Positions 1 to 8,256 of a stretch of 64,000 nt of DNA are shown piece after piece. The translations under genes and the position numbers were made by a program. Numbering within the stretch: the stretch's first letter is position 1; every line of letters begins with the position of its first letter. The notes beneath the pieces are model-generated. The model was not told the origin of the DNA. It ran no database searches and saw nothing but the letters and a program-made list of their open reading frames with translations. Source of the DNA: Luteimonas sp. BLCC-B24 (GTDB lineage Bacteria > Pseudomonadota > Gammaproteobacteria > Xanthomonadales > Xanthomonadaceae); the NCBI RefSeq assembly GCF_028550595.1, contig NZ_JAQQGN010000001.1, positions 1 through 64,000 of the forward strand, written 5' to 3'.

Positions 1-60
1 CAAACCCACCAACCCAAAGTACCCTTCAACCCCGGGCTCTCCCAGTAACTCGTGGTACGG

Positions 61-942
61 CTACTGGGGGCAGGTCAGTGTGGCCAAGCCATCCTTTGCT
101 CTAGCCTGGGGTTCAAGATCTAGGTTGGCTAGCAACTGATCGATTTCAATGATGCGGTCTTCGTGTTCCTGGTTGAACACGCCTAGTTGCCGGATCTGGT
201 CAAGATCAGTGTCGGCAGATAGGGTTTCAATGATCTGACCGACAGGGTGCGCACCCTTGAGGCTTTCGAATGGGGAAGCATCCAAGCGTATTGCTTCCCG
301 CTCCTGCTTGATGCTCGACTGCAGCCGCGTCAATCCCTGGGTAAGCTCCCCCAACTGTGGGAGTCCGTAGGGCTGGTAGTCGCAGGTCCCTTCATCGGTG
401 ATGTAGTCCTCGCTGCAATGGCTGTCGTATACAGCGACCATTGCCAGACGGCGGTCGGCGTCTCGCCCTTCCTGCCACTCATAGAGCCGCGGGTTCCCTT
501 GCTCATCCAGAGCCACGATCGTGGCGCTGGGCGTGCCAGGAGTATCGGCATAAGCGTCGGGCAGGACAGGGGATGAGCGGCGGGCCCGACAGGCACGCTT
601 CAAGACCCGGGAATAGCCAGACTTGCCTGCGCCATTGGTCCCGAACACGATGTTCAGACCGTCGGGATTGAATTGCATTCCGCTGGCTGGGGCAAACCGG
701 TTAACGTGCTGGAGATCTCTCAATTCCAGCAGCACGGTCGTCTGACCATCTCCCAGCGTCGGGATATGGGATGCGTCCAACGGGACCGGACTGGGAGCGC
801 CTTCGGCTTGCTCCAGCATGGCCCTGATCTCGACCAGGTCCGTCTTCCCAAGGGCTCCGACTGTGAAAATGCGTCGCAGTGCGTCGCTTTGCCAAGCCGG
901 CCAACCGGCCGACATGTCCAATAGTTCTTCCAGAAGTCCCAT
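61..942 (-). CDS. AAA/ABC-type ATPase, N-terminal fragment
   Basis: The 293-residue product opens with a short helical region and then an ATP-binding region with a clear Walker A (GTNGAGKSG, about residue 100). This is typical of large coiled-coil ABC-type ATPases of the AAA_13/RloC kind, which act in DNA-associated defence. Such proteins usually run to 600-800 residues, with Walker B and signature motifs far downstream. None of these is present here because a TAG stop at 61-63 ends the frame. The remaining 60 bases to the window edge do not clearly continue it. It is therefore either a truncated remnant or a frameshifted gene whose 3' part lies outside the window. The start ATG at 942 is the only good one. 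Function is inferred; truncation is what the sequence shows. Confidence 0.6.
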   Translation of the reverse strand: MGLLEELLDMSAGWPAWQSDALRRIFTVGALGKTDLVEIRAMLEQAEGAPSPVPLDASHIPTLGDGQTTVLLELRDLQHVNRFAPASGMQFNPDGLNIVFGTNGAGKSGYSRVLKRACRARRSSPVLPDAYADTPGTPSATIVALDEQGNPRLYEWQEGRDADRRLAMVAVYDSHCSEDYITDEGTCDYQPYGLPQLGELTQGLTRLQSSIKQEREAIRLDASPFESLKGAHPVGQIIETLSADTDLDQIRQLGVFNQEHEDRIIEIDQLLANLDLEPQARAKDGLATLTCPQ

Positions 943-1067
943 GGCAATCAGTGCATAGGCCCGGAATCGAGCCCCCCTCAGGTCAGACTAGCCGGGATCG
1001 GCCGGAATTTCATCGTCCTGGCCCGTTTCGCAGTCAATGAGAACGAAACTGCCTACCTTGTCCAATC

Positions 1068-2438
1068 ATGACGCCATCTCTCCTGCATCCCATCGCCTCG
1101 ATCACCGACCTGCTGGAGGATGAGACCGGCAATCCCCTTGATGCCAGGGAAGTGCTGCAGGACAGCATGACCGAGGTCTTGCGCTTGAAGTATCGGCTGC
1201 AACGGGCGCTGAAAACTGGCCAGGGGCGCTATCTATGTGAACTGTGCGGGGTTGCGGTTTACTTGGTTGCGATGCCCGACACAGCGAGTTTCGTATTCCG
1301 GCATCTGCATGAGGATGGCAGTTGCCGCCATATCACCAAGAGCAAGCTCACCACGGCCCAGATCAACGCCTATCGCTACGACGGGCAACGGGAGAGCGTT
1401 CGCCACAAGCGCATCAAGCAGCTGGTGGACGAGAGCATTCAGTGCGATCCGAGGTTCACCCGGCCCGTGGTCGAGGGCACCTGGAAGGGTCGAGAGGGGG
1501 AGAGGCGGAGGCCGGATGTCAGGTCCCGCTTCTGCGCTGCCTTGGACATCGCCTTTGAGGTCCAGCTTTCCACGACCTTCGATAGCGTCATGGTCGATCG
1601 CGAGGAGTTTTACTGCAAGGAAGGTGGATTGTTGCTGTGGGTCTTTGGTGAATTCGATCCCGAGCGCGCCAGGCTGATGATGAAGATCTGTTTTGCCGTC
1701 AACAACCGCAACGCCTATGTGGTCAATGAGGAAACCTTGGAGGCATCGCGGCAGGCTGGGGCGTTGATGCTATTGTGCCACTACGACCAGCCGGTTCTGC
1801 GAAATGGCAAGATTGAGTTCGAGCACTGCCAAAAGCTCGTGTCCTTCGAGCAGCTCACCTTGGACGAGGCCGGGCAGCGCGCCTACCTCGTAGACACGGA
1901 TGCGATTGAGGCGAACCTGAAACGCCAGCTGCAGGGTCCCTCGTTGAGCGAACAGCTGGAAGATTTCTGGCTTGCACGGGTGCAGTATCAGGGGCGAGCC
2001 ACGCCTGGGACCGAGGCAATGGATGCGCGCTGGTCAGCCCTGCAATCGGCCTTCCAGAAGAAGGGATCCCATTTGCCGGGCACCTGGTCTTACGCCCAGC
2101 CGGGCATCCTGCTCAGCATCCTGTATTCGGCCAAGCACGGTGCACCCGTGGGCTGGGGATATGAGAAGTTTTGGGATGTCGCCCACCATGTCCTGACCAA
2201 ATACGGGCAATTCGGGTGGGTCTTCTATGCAGCCCTTGAGTGCTATGGGCGCTTGGCCGACCTGGAAGCACAGGACAAGAACGGAAAGTGGCGCAAGAAG
2301 ATCTCAGATTGGCGAGCGCATGACCCGGCCGAAAACCACGAATTCGATCGCCTGATCATGGAGGCGTTCCCAGAACTGGGACGACATATCCAAGCGCAGC
2401 GAGGTGGTGTGGACGAGTGGGAGCCGTTGCCGTTCTAG
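1068..2438 (+). CDS. DUF6035-type protein, CoiA/PD-(D/E)XK-like
   Basis: The 456-residue product has an early zinc-ribbon-like CxxC (CELCG, about residue 57) and a following C..H pair (HEDGSCRH). Next comes an ES..H motif, then RRPDV and IAFEVQLST about 20 residues later. That order (D, then E-x-Q on a beta strand) is the PD-(D/E)XK nuclease pattern seen in CoiA-like and DUF6035 proteins. The C-terminal half is unrecognised. It stands alone on the plus strand between two leftward genes. Biochemical role is unknown; a nuclease or DNA-binding role is inferred from the motif order. No strong ribosome binding site is visible before the ATG. Confidence 0.7.
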   Translation: MTPSLLHPIASITDLLEDETGNPLDAREVLQDSMTEVLRLKYRLQRALKTGQGRYLCELCGVAVYLVAMPDTASFVFRHLHEDGSCRHITKSKLTTAQINAYRYDGQRESVRHKRIKQLVDESIQCDPRFTRPVVEGTWKGREGERRRPDVRSRFCAALDIAFEVQLSTTFDSVMVDREEFYCKEGGLLLWVFGEFDPERARLMMKICFAVNNRNAYVVNEETLEASRQAGALMLLCHYDQPVLRNGKIEFEHCQKLVSFEQLTLDEAGQRAYLVDTDAIEANLKRQLQGPSLSEQLEDFWLARVQYQGRATPGTEAMDARWSALQSAFQKKGSHLPGTWSYAQPGILLSILYSAKHGAPVGWGYEKFWDVAHHVLTKYGQFGWVFYAALECYGRLADLEAQDKNGKWRKKISDWRAHDPAENHEFDRLIMEAFPELGRHIQAQRGGVDEWEPLPF

Positions 2439-2465
2439 CTAGCGTGAGCGGATTGAAAGGCTCTA

Positions 2466-3122
2466 TCAGAGAAGTGATGCAACGTAGTCGTTCAGGTGGT
2501 TGCCCGCAAGCATAATCTGGGTCTCCTGACGCTGATATTCCGCGTTTAGAAGTGGTCTGACCCATCGTTGCGGGTAGTCGGTGCCTTCGTAGGAGAATGC
2601 GTTGATCCGCATTCCATGGGTATCTTCGATGGCATTAACGGAGAAGCCGATATCGACGATCCCACGATGCTTGCAGTGGTTGTCCAGCGCAGCTAGATAC
2701 TTGAAATATTCATGGCTGTGCAGGGCATCGAGATCTTCACGGACTTCCAGCGTCCCCAAGCTGTCCTTGACCTTGTTCCAGCTGATCCGTTTTTCTTCAA
2801 TGCAAGTATCCTTGTCCAGGTTCATGCCGGTGGCGAAGTAGACCAAGTGCACGAGATTGTCGGCTACTGCCCTCATGTTGTGCACGGTGGCTACGATGTG
2901 GAGGTAGGCCGTGAACCTGGCATCCTCGAATGAGCCGGTTTCCTTGTCGTAGGCACCCATCATCGCGGCCATGACTTCGTAGTCCGGCCTGCCGTCAATC
3001 TTGGCGGCGATGGCGCGCATCGCTTCTCGATAGTGGTAGCGGCTGAACTCGCGACGATCCACAGCGGACCGGATGCAATTGGATACGATCCTGCGCTGGT
3101 CATCGCCAAACAGCCGCTGCAC
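2466..3122 (-). CDS. hypothetical protein, with an in-frame stop just upstream
   Basis: I do not recognise a family. The 218-residue product is mostly helical and has an N-x-x-KHR element (NHCKHRGIVD, about residue 150), which recurs in uncharacterised accessory-region proteins. The GTG at 3122 is the first possible start after an in-frame TGA at 3147-3149. Upstream of that TGA the same frame continues through an ATG at 3185 to a GTG at 3200, which sits 5 nt after a perfect AGGAGG (3206-3211). The gene therefore probably once started at 3200 and now carries a nonsense mutation, with possible restart at 3122. Confidence 0.5.
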   Translation of the reverse strand: MQRLFGDDQRRIVSNCIRSAVDRREFSRYHYREAMRAIAAKIDGRPDYEVMAAMMGAYDKETGSFEDARFTAYLHIVATVHNMRAVADNLVHLVYFATGMNLDKDTCIEEKRISWNKVKDSLGTLEVREDLDALHSHEYFKYLAALDNHCKHRGIVDIGFSVNAIEDTHGMRINAFSYEGTDYPQRWVRPLLNAEYQRQETQIMLAGNHLNDYVASLL

Positions 3123-3268
3123 ATTGTCGCGAAGAGCAGCCAGATCTCAGCGCATGCTTTCAATCGAAATGCTGTTGTTGCTCATAGTTGGGTCACCCAC
3201 GCCCGCCTCCTTTTTGACGCCGCAAGTCCTCTTAGTAGGTGCGTTCCAACCATGCTGCAAAGAGTTTG

Positions 3269-4348
3269 CTATTTCAACAGCCGTGCCGCGGGATTGTCCT
3301 CTGCCGCACCTGTTTGAAAGTACCCGATCACACTGGCCACAGATCGATGTTCCGTCATCGCCATTACCGCCGGGAGTGGGATGCCTTGCTTCCCGGCCTC
3401 GGTTACAAACCCCGACCGCAGGCTGTGTGCCCCAAAGTCCCCCTCCAACCCTGCTAGCCGCGCCCGACGCTTCACGATCGTAGACACCGAACCGGGGAGC
3501 AGGGCAGGGCCGACTCGACCCTTCCAGATCCGGCGGAAGATCGCCCCCTCATGGATCCCCGCGGCCTCAAGCCACGCCGCGAGCGCTTCGGAGCTACGCC
3601 CCAGGATCGGCTTGTCCGGGGTCGAATCTGCCTTCACCCCTGCTTGCTGGGTCTTCGAATACTCCAGCCGATAGATGTAGCCATCCTCGCCGACCTTGCG
3701 CAGGTCGCGCAGGTCCGCAGCCGCGATCTCGCTGCGCCGGCGGCCGCCGCTGGCGAAGCCGAAGCAGAGCAGGGCACGGTCACGCCGGCTTTCCAGGCTG
3801 TCATCGCAGGTGGCCAGCATGGCCTCGAGCTCGGCACGGGTAATCGCGGTCTTCTTGGTCGGCCGCTCGCCACGCTTGACCGCCGCACGCCGCGCCCGAC
3901 TGAGCAGGGTGCGGACGCTGGGCAGTTCGCACGGGTTGGCCAGCCGCTTGAGCTTGTGCGCAGTGGACAGCACAGCCACGCGCTGGACCACGGTCGACAG
4001 CTTCAGCGGCCCGCTCCTGGCCTTGAGGCCGGCGGCGACCAGTGCCTGATCGATCGCCGGCGGCAGCTCGCTGACGAGGCCGGTCTTGTTCTTGCGCTGG
4101 ATGTGGTCGACCAGGAACTGGATCACCACGGCCTCGCTCGCCGGCAATGCCAGCTCGACGCCGTATCGGGCCTGGTGCCAGCCGGCCCAATAGCGCAGGG
4201 CGGTGGCGTAGCTGCGGGTGGTGTTGGCCGCGGCCGCTTCTGCGAGCAGTTCACGCACTGCGTCGGCAGCCTGTTGGGCCAGTTGCTCGGGGAGCACCAG
4301 GTTCGCGGCCGTCGCTGCCGCGGTAGGCAATGTGCTATTTCGATTCAT
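3269..4348 (-). CDS. tnpS: tyrosine recombinase, TnpS-like
   Basis: This 359-residue site-specific recombinase has an N-terminal SAM-like core-binding domain (about 35-140, with NTTRSYATALRYW) and a C-terminal catalytic domain. Visible catalytic residues are Arg in GGRRRSE, the HSLR box (AHSLRSGF, about residue 308), and a late H/R...Y (TEHRSVASVIGYF) giving the tyrosine nucleophile. It is transcribed divergently from a KfrA-type gene 104 bp away. That is the arrangement of TnpS and TnpT, which resolve cointegrates of Tn4651-type Tn3 transposons at a site between the two genes. No transposase lies beside it in this window, so it may be a stranded module. A phage-type or generic integrase is the alternative. 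Confidence 0.75.
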   Translation of the reverse strand: MNRNSTLPTAAATAANLVLPEQLAQQAADAVRELLAEAAAANTTRSYATALRYWAGWHQARYGVELALPASEAVVIQFLVDHIQRKNKTGLVSELPPAIDQALVAAGLKARSGPLKLSTVVQRVAVLSTAHKLKRLANPCELPSVRTLLSRARRAAVKRGERPTKKTAITRAELEAMLATCDDSLESRRDRALLCFGFASGGRRRSEIAAADLRDLRKVGEDGYIYRLEYSKTQQAGVKADSTPDKPILGRSSEALAAWLEAAGIHEGAIFRRIWKGRVGPALLPGSVSTIVKRRARLAGLEGDFGAHSLRSGFVTEAGKQGIPLPAVMAMTEHRSVASVIGYFQTGAAEDNPAARLLK

Positions 4349-4405
4349 ACTATGTAATGTACGTTATGAAATATGGCATCTACTAGCGATAATCATCACT
4401 TATCG
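4344..4405. other. candidate resolution site/operator between tnpS and tnpT
   Basis: This intergenic stretch holds two inverted repeats. One is TTCATA (4344-4349) and TATGAA (4365-4370), separated by 15 nt containing TATGTAAT; it overlaps the tnpS start codon. The other is CGATAA (4387-4392) and TTATCG (4400-4405), separated by 7 nt, the size of a tyrosine-recombinase core. The region upstream of the second TnpT-like gene at 30151 has repeats of the same two designs. Assignment as recombination core and TnpT-binding site is inference. Confidence 0.4.
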
Positions 4406-4452
4406 GGAGTACGCAATCAACAGAGTAGGGCGCCCGCATAGGAGGCATTTCC

Positions 4453-5376
4453 ATGGCTCGAGGCATCACCGAATCCGACGTCCATACTGCAGCCGACGAG
4501 ATCGTTGACGCGGGAGAACGACCAACCGTCGAGCGCATTCGCGCTCACCTGGGCACCGGGTCGCCGAACACTGTCACTCGATGGTTGGAGACCTGGTGGC
4601 GTGCCCTTGGTACTCGGCTGGACACTCATCAGCGCAGCCTCTCGGTGCCCGAGGCCCCTGAGGCGGTCACTAAGCTGGCGGGGGAGTGGTGGGCGCTGGC
4701 TCTCAAGCATGCCCGGTCTGAGGCCGAGAACGGATTCGCCGACAAACAAGTCGCCCTTCTGAGCGCGCAGGAGGCACTGGGCCGGGAGCGCGAAGGATTC
4801 GCCGCCGAAGCGATGGCATTGCGGGAAGCGGTAGCAAACGCTTCCCAATCCGAACGTCTTGCGACAGCCCGTACGGCCGAATTGCTGCGCCTGGTCAGCC
4901 AGCTTGAAGGAGAGATCAAAGAGCAGGAGCGTCAGCGGAATGCCGCGCTCGATAGAGCGTCAGACGCTGAAGTCGCCCGCCAAGCAGTCGAAAATCGCTT
5001 ACAAGCTATGGTCAACGAGGCTCGGGCGGAGCGCGAAGGCCTAGCACAGCATGTTCGTGCGATAGAGGATCGTGCTCACCGCGAAGTCGATCTCGCGCGC
5101 CAAGAGGCCAAAGAACTGAAGGGCCAGGTAGCAGCCGCCCATCGTGCACACGCATCTGCTGAGAAATCATCGTTTCAGAGCGCCGAGCGGGCCAAGGCGG
5201 AGGCCGTCGAGGCACGTCGTGAGGCGGATGCCCAGCGCGCACGTGCGGACGCTCTCGAACAGCAACTCGCGAAGCTCAAGGATCTGCCAGCAGCGCTAGA
5301 GGCGGCGTGGCGACAACGATCTCCCACCGCGAAAGCCCGCAAACCTGCGAAGAAGAAAGAGTCCGCCCGGCCTTAG
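4453..5376 (+). CDS. tnpT: KfrA-type DNA-binding coiled-coil protein, TnpT-like
   Basis: The 307-residue product begins with a KfrA_N-type helix-turn-helix (about 1-60; RPTVERIRAHLGTGSPNTV). It continues as an almost uninterrupted coiled coil (about 75-285) rich in Ala, Glu, Arg and Gln, and ends in a basic Lys-rich tail. In Tn4651-type elements the TnpT partner has this design and is needed with TnpS for cointegrate resolution. Plasmid KfrA proteins share the fold. A good GGAGG (4441-4445) precedes the ATG at 4453. It is divergent from the recombinase at 3269-4348. Confidence 0.7.
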   Translation: MARGITESDVHTAADEIVDAGERPTVERIRAHLGTGSPNTVTRWLETWWRALGTRLDTHQRSLSVPEAPEAVTKLAGEWWALALKHARSEAENGFADKQVALLSAQEALGREREGFAAEAMALREAVANASQSERLATARTAELLRLVSQLEGEIKEQERQRNAALDRASDAEVARQAVENRLQAMVNEARAEREGLAQHVRAIEDRAHREVDLARQEAKELKGQVAAAHRAHASAEKSSFQSAERAKAEAVEARREADAQRARADALEQQLAKLKDLPAALEAAWRQRSPTAKARKPAKKKESARP

Positions 5377-5878
5377 AGCTCAGCTCGTGGCGAAGGAGCC
5401 CCGGCTCCCACCCGACGCTCAGCCTTCGAGTGCGTATGCGTGTCTCATCCGGCAAGACTAAGAACCCGCAGAGTCGGAGCGACTGTCCCATCGCGCTAAT
5501 TGAAGGCGTCCCGTGGCGGCAAACGATCGGTATCAAGGGAGATCGATGTCGTCATGGCCGAGCTGGAGGCCAAAGAAGCTGTCCGTTGTCCGCGACGGGC
5601 AAGCAATTCGTCTCAGGGATAAATGGTCACCTAAGAGTGCGGAAGTCGCATGTGTGTACACGCATGTGTGCGTCGAGAGCTTCGGTGTACACCTTTGACT
5701 GCCTCAGATGTACCCGTTAAGTGCGTACGCGGAGCACTCGTAAGTGCGGTGCCTACTACAGGCTGGGATGGACGTTGACCCTGAGTTCGAAGCTTGGGCA
5801 TCTTGTCGGAGGTTTTGTAAAGCTAACGGGCGACTTGTTCACCTGTAAGGACGCCGAATTGCCAGTTGGATTGAGCTA
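5377..5878. other. non-coding stretch after the TnpT-like gene
   Basis: I see no convincing gene here. There are two GTGTACAC palindromes (about 5653-5661 and 5685-5692) and alternating purine-pyrimidine runs around 5648-5673. No Tn3-type inverted repeat matching the one at 13935 was seen. This is the host-side flank of the prophage left end. Confidence 0.4.
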
Positions 5879-6469
5879 CTAGAGTGCTGCGCGTGGAGCA
5901 TTCCGACACAACCGTCCGCCAAGCAATAGAAGAACTGGGCGAATTCTCGGCTGCTGACGATGCATTAGGGCGACTTGTCGCGGCCTGTACGAATAGCGGG
6001 CAATTGTCGGTCTACAACTGGGTATTTGTTGGCTGTCGTCGGGGCGATTTCTTGGCGGCGGACACCAAGCTGGCAAAGTGACGCGCAACGTCACGTGCAA
6101 ATCGTCCAAGACTTCGCATAATGTACAGTCCGGGTCGGCTTTCACGGCCCGCTGATCGACGCTTGCAGCAGCAGGAAGCCCAGGAAGAAGCACCAGGGCG
6201 AGGAGGGTGGCCGTCGCTGCCAGCTGCCGCCAGACAGCCTTCTCGTCGCGACTGATTGCACGAGCTTCGCCGACGATGCCCAGTACCTGCGCAAGAGGTA
6301 AACCGCTCAGGCCGGCGATCGTTGCGCACTGCACGGTATCCGGCAGACGGTGCCCATTCCGATAGCTCGACAACGCCTGCTTGGACACTCCGAGGCGCTT
6401 CGCTAGCTCGCCGTCAGTCCTCGCCCCGCATACTTCCTTCACTTTGTCAAGTAATTCGTTGATATCCAT
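5879..6469 (-). CDS. inovirus HTH regulator with host-derived C-terminus
   Basis: Residues 1-70 form an XRE/Cro-type helix-turn-helix (TDGELAKRLGVSKQALSSYR). After it come a conserved LGIVGEARAIS stretch and one membrane segment (about 85-102). This design is shared by small regulators of Xanthomonas and Stenotrophomonas filamentous phages. The frame reads straight through attL (residues around CTLCEV are encoded by the dif-like repeat). The last roughly 75 residues (5879-6110) therefore come from host DNA and are probably not native. GAGGA before the ATG is the ribosome binding site. It likely represses the divergent early operon. The C-terminal end in the free phage would differ. Confidence 0.7.
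   Translation of the reverse strand: MDINELLDKVKEVCGARTDGELAKRLGVSKQALSSYRNGHRLPDTVQCATIAGLSGLPLAQVLGIVGEARAISRDEKAVWRQLAATATLLALVLLPGLPAAASVDQRAVKADPDCTLCEVLDDLHVTLRVTLPAWCPPPRNRPDDSQQIPSCRPTIARYSYRPRQVALMHRQQPRIRPVLLLLGGRLCRNAPRAAL
6111..6127. repeat. attL, half dif-like site
   Basis: The sequence ACTTCGCATAATGTACA contains the XerC-type arm ACTTCGCATAA plus the centre TGTACA. It is identical to the left part of the dif-like site at 13838. The next 11 bases do not match a XerD arm, so this is the phage/host hybrid end. Confidence 0.8.
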
Positions 6470-6472
6470 AAA

Positions 6473-6589
6473 GTCCTCGGGGTGTAGACAACCGTCCTCA
6501 CCCAGCGTACAACTGCGCTCGTCCTCGGACTGAGGACCGCTCTCGCCCCCGGTGCCCTAGCCGGGGCAGGGCGTCTAGGGCGCTAGGGC
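6473..6589. promoter_or_regulatory. inovirus early control region
   Basis: This lies between the divergent regulator and the early genes. GTCCTC occurs at 6473-6478, 6494-6499 and 6521-6526. The last forms a dyad with GAGGAC (6532-6537, 5-nt loop). Further right, GCCCTAG (6554-6560) can pair with either of two CTAGGGC copies (6575-6581, 6583-6589). The first element could be the regulator operator and the second a replication or packaging stem-loop. Both roles are inference, and the 6473 copy also serves as the regulator ribosome binding site. Confidence 0.4.
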
Positions 6590-6602
6590 GGGGACAGGGG
6601 AC

Positions 6603-6803
6603 ATGACCGAACAGCAGATGCGCCGCATCGAGATCGCAGGCCAAGCCTGCGAACGCTGCCTGCGCGCCGAACACGCCGCGCTCAACCTCGGCGATCTTGA
6701 GTGGGCCGCGGACCGCGCCGAAGCCGCCGCCTACTGGTCGCGGCTCGCCTTCATCGACGCCCGCACGTCGGCTGCCATCCCGACTGGGGATGCCTGGGCG
6801 TGA
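6603..6803 (+). CDS. small inovirus early protein
   Basis: The 66-residue soluble product is rich in Ala, Arg and Glu with a CERC motif near residue 16 and no recognised domain. It is preceded by GGGGAC spaced for translation. Its stop overlaps the GTG of the next gene (GTGA), so the two are translationally coupled. Position just before rep is usual for small accessory genes in Xanthomonadaceae inoviruses. Confidence 0.55.
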   Translation: MTEQQMRRIEIAGQACERCLRAEHAALNLGDLEWAADRAEAAAYWSRLAFIDARTSAAIPTGDAWA

Positions 6804-7036
6804 CGTTCCTCGAAACACTCCGCTTGACCCTGTGGACCACGCACCCGGGCGTGGTCTTCGCTCTCGCGTTCGTGCTCGGCCACGCCGCGGGATTCGTGAC
6901 GCGTCACGCAATCAAGGGCATGAACCGCACCACGCCACCTTTTCACCAGTCCGCCCGCGCAAGCGAGATTCTCCGCCGCGCGGTTGGCCCGGGCAGTAAC
7001 ACGGGCCAAAAGTTTCCCGGAGCCGACCAAGCATGA
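6800..7036 (+). CDS. small inovirus membrane protein
   Basis: The 78-residue product starts at a GTG that overlaps the previous stop and ends with a TGA overlapping the rep ATG (ATGA at 7033-7036). One membrane helix is visible near residues 14-34 (PGVVFALAFVLGHAAGF), followed by a basic hydrophilic tail. Its role is unknown. The gene includes one copy of the TGACGCGTCA palindrome (6897-6906). Confidence 0.55.
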   Translation: MTFLETLRLTLWTTHPGVVFALAFVLGHAAGFVTRHAIKGMNRTTPPFHQSARASEILRRAVGPGSNTGQKFPGADQA

Positions 7037-8013
7037 GCGCCAGCACGCTTTCCGCTCCGATCATCGATTTCTGCGTCGCCGTCCTCGACAGCGAAAAAGC
7101 CAAGAAGCTGACGCGCGCCATGCCGATGACCGAGGTACTGCGCTACGTGTTCGGCACCGGTGGGTCTATCGCTGTCGGTCCGCTGCAGGACCGGGTGTTC
7201 AACTTCTACCAGCGCTCCGCGACGATGGTCGATGCCCTCGGCGAGGTGTGCGGGAAGATCGGCCTTCGTGACGACGGCGCGATCCAGATTTCCCTGACGG
7301 GGCAGGGCTGCGCCTACGTGCCGTCTTGGCATCAGGTGGCTGACCGCCTCGATGACCTACACGCGCGCGTCTCGCACGTCGACATCGCAGTCGATGACTT
7401 GACCGGCGAAACCTTCGATATCCAGACCTTTCTCGATCACTACGAAGCGGGCGATTTCACCATGAACGGACGGCCCCCGAACGCAACGCACACCAGCGAC
7501 ATGGGCAGCGGAAAAGGCTGCTCGTTCTATGTCGGCCAGCGCGGCCACAAGCAGCTCAACGTCTACGAGAAGGGCAAGCAGCTCGGCGATCCGGAGTCAC
7601 GTCACACGCGCTGCGAGCTGCGCCTCTACGCCAAGCGCATCGAGGTCACCACCGACGTGCTGCGGAACCCCGGCAAGTGGTTCGGGGCCGCGTATCCGAT
7701 GCTCGAAGCGTTTGTGATCGGCGAGGTCGAACGCCTCGGCCTGCGCGATCAGATCGTGGATACCAGCGTGGGCGCCGCGGAGCGCTTCCTGCGCACTCAG
7801 ACCGGCACGACGCTCGGCGTCTTCGCCAACTGTTTCGACAGCCCGGACGAGTTCCTCGACTGGCTGCGGACCACCGTTCTCCGGACCGATCGCCCCGGAC
7901 GATGGAAGGCAATTCAAGGCGATTTGCACGCGCATGTCCGCGCATCCCTAGACCGATCCCTCAAAGAGGCAATGAGCAATGAAAATCACGATCCACTCCA
8001 ATCTCGTCGATGA
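7033..8013 (+). CDS. inovirus replication initiation protein
   Basis: This 326-residue product resembles RstA-like and Rep_trans-type phage replication initiators, which nick the double-stranded replicative form to start rolling-circle replication. The core shows a DIAVDD metal-binding strand (about residue 117) and YVGQRGHKQLNVYEKGKQ (about 163-181), the G-x-K-x-x-x-x-YEKG pattern of this family. The C-terminal part is helical. It overlaps the previous gene by 4 nt and the following ssDNA-binding protein gene by 35 nt. No truncation is visible. Confidence 0.82.
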   Translation: MSASTLSAPIIDFCVAVLDSEKAKKLTRAMPMTEVLRYVFGTGGSIAVGPLQDRVFNFYQRSATMVDALGEVCGKIGLRDDGAIQISLTGQGCAYVPSWHQVADRLDDLHARVSHVDIAVDDLTGETFDIQTFLDHYEAGDFTMNGRPPNATHTSDMGSGKGCSFYVGQRGHKQLNVYEKGKQLGDPESRHTRCELRLYAKRIEVTTDVLRNPGKWFGAAYPMLEAFVIGEVERLGLRDQIVDTSVGAAERFLRTQTGTTLGVFANCFDSPDEFLDWLRTTVLRTDRPGRWKAIQGDLHAHVRASLDRSLKEAMSNENHDPLQSRR

Positions 8014-8254
8014 AAAGCGCTGGCAGAAGGGCGACCGATCCGGCGTGATCCGCACGCAGACCGCCGTCGCCGAGTGCCCGAAGTTCCGCCAGACCATCCG
8101 TCTCGACCTGGGCACGCTGCCGCCCTACGAAGTGGGCGAATACACGGTCGATCTCGAAGAAGCGATCAGCGTCGGCGACTTCGGTGATCTGAAGCTCGCC
8201 CGGCGCCTGCCGCTTCAGCGCGTCAAGACCGCACCCGCGACCAAGGCCGCGTAA
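7979..8254 (+). CDS. inovirus single-stranded DNA-binding protein
   Basis: The 91-residue OB-fold-like basic protein contains the PKFRQTIRLDLG and YTVDLEEAI strands typical of Xanthomonas and Pseudomonas filamentous-phage SSBs (gene V analogues). It would coat progeny plus strands and switch replication to packaging. It overlaps the 3' end of rep and is followed 3 nt later by a small membrane protein gene. Confidence 0.75.
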   Translation: MKITIHSNLVDEKRWQKGDRSGVIRTQTAVAECPKFRQTIRLDLGTLPPYEVGEYTVDLEEAISVGDFGDLKLARRLPLQRVKTAPATKAA

Positions 8255-8256
8255 GT

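Noticed and set aside
3147..3149. TGA as a selenocysteine codon.
   Set aside because: No selenocysteine-type context or family was recognised; a nonsense mutation is simpler.
5377..5878. Right terminal repeat of a second Tn3-type element near the stranded tnpS-tnpT pair.
   Set aside because: GTTAAG and GTACGC words occur, but nothing resembling a GGGG-type 30-40-bp end was found.
5884..6081. 65-codon plus-strand frame left of attL.
   Set aside because: GTG start without a binding site and overlapping the antisense regulator tail; not enough support.
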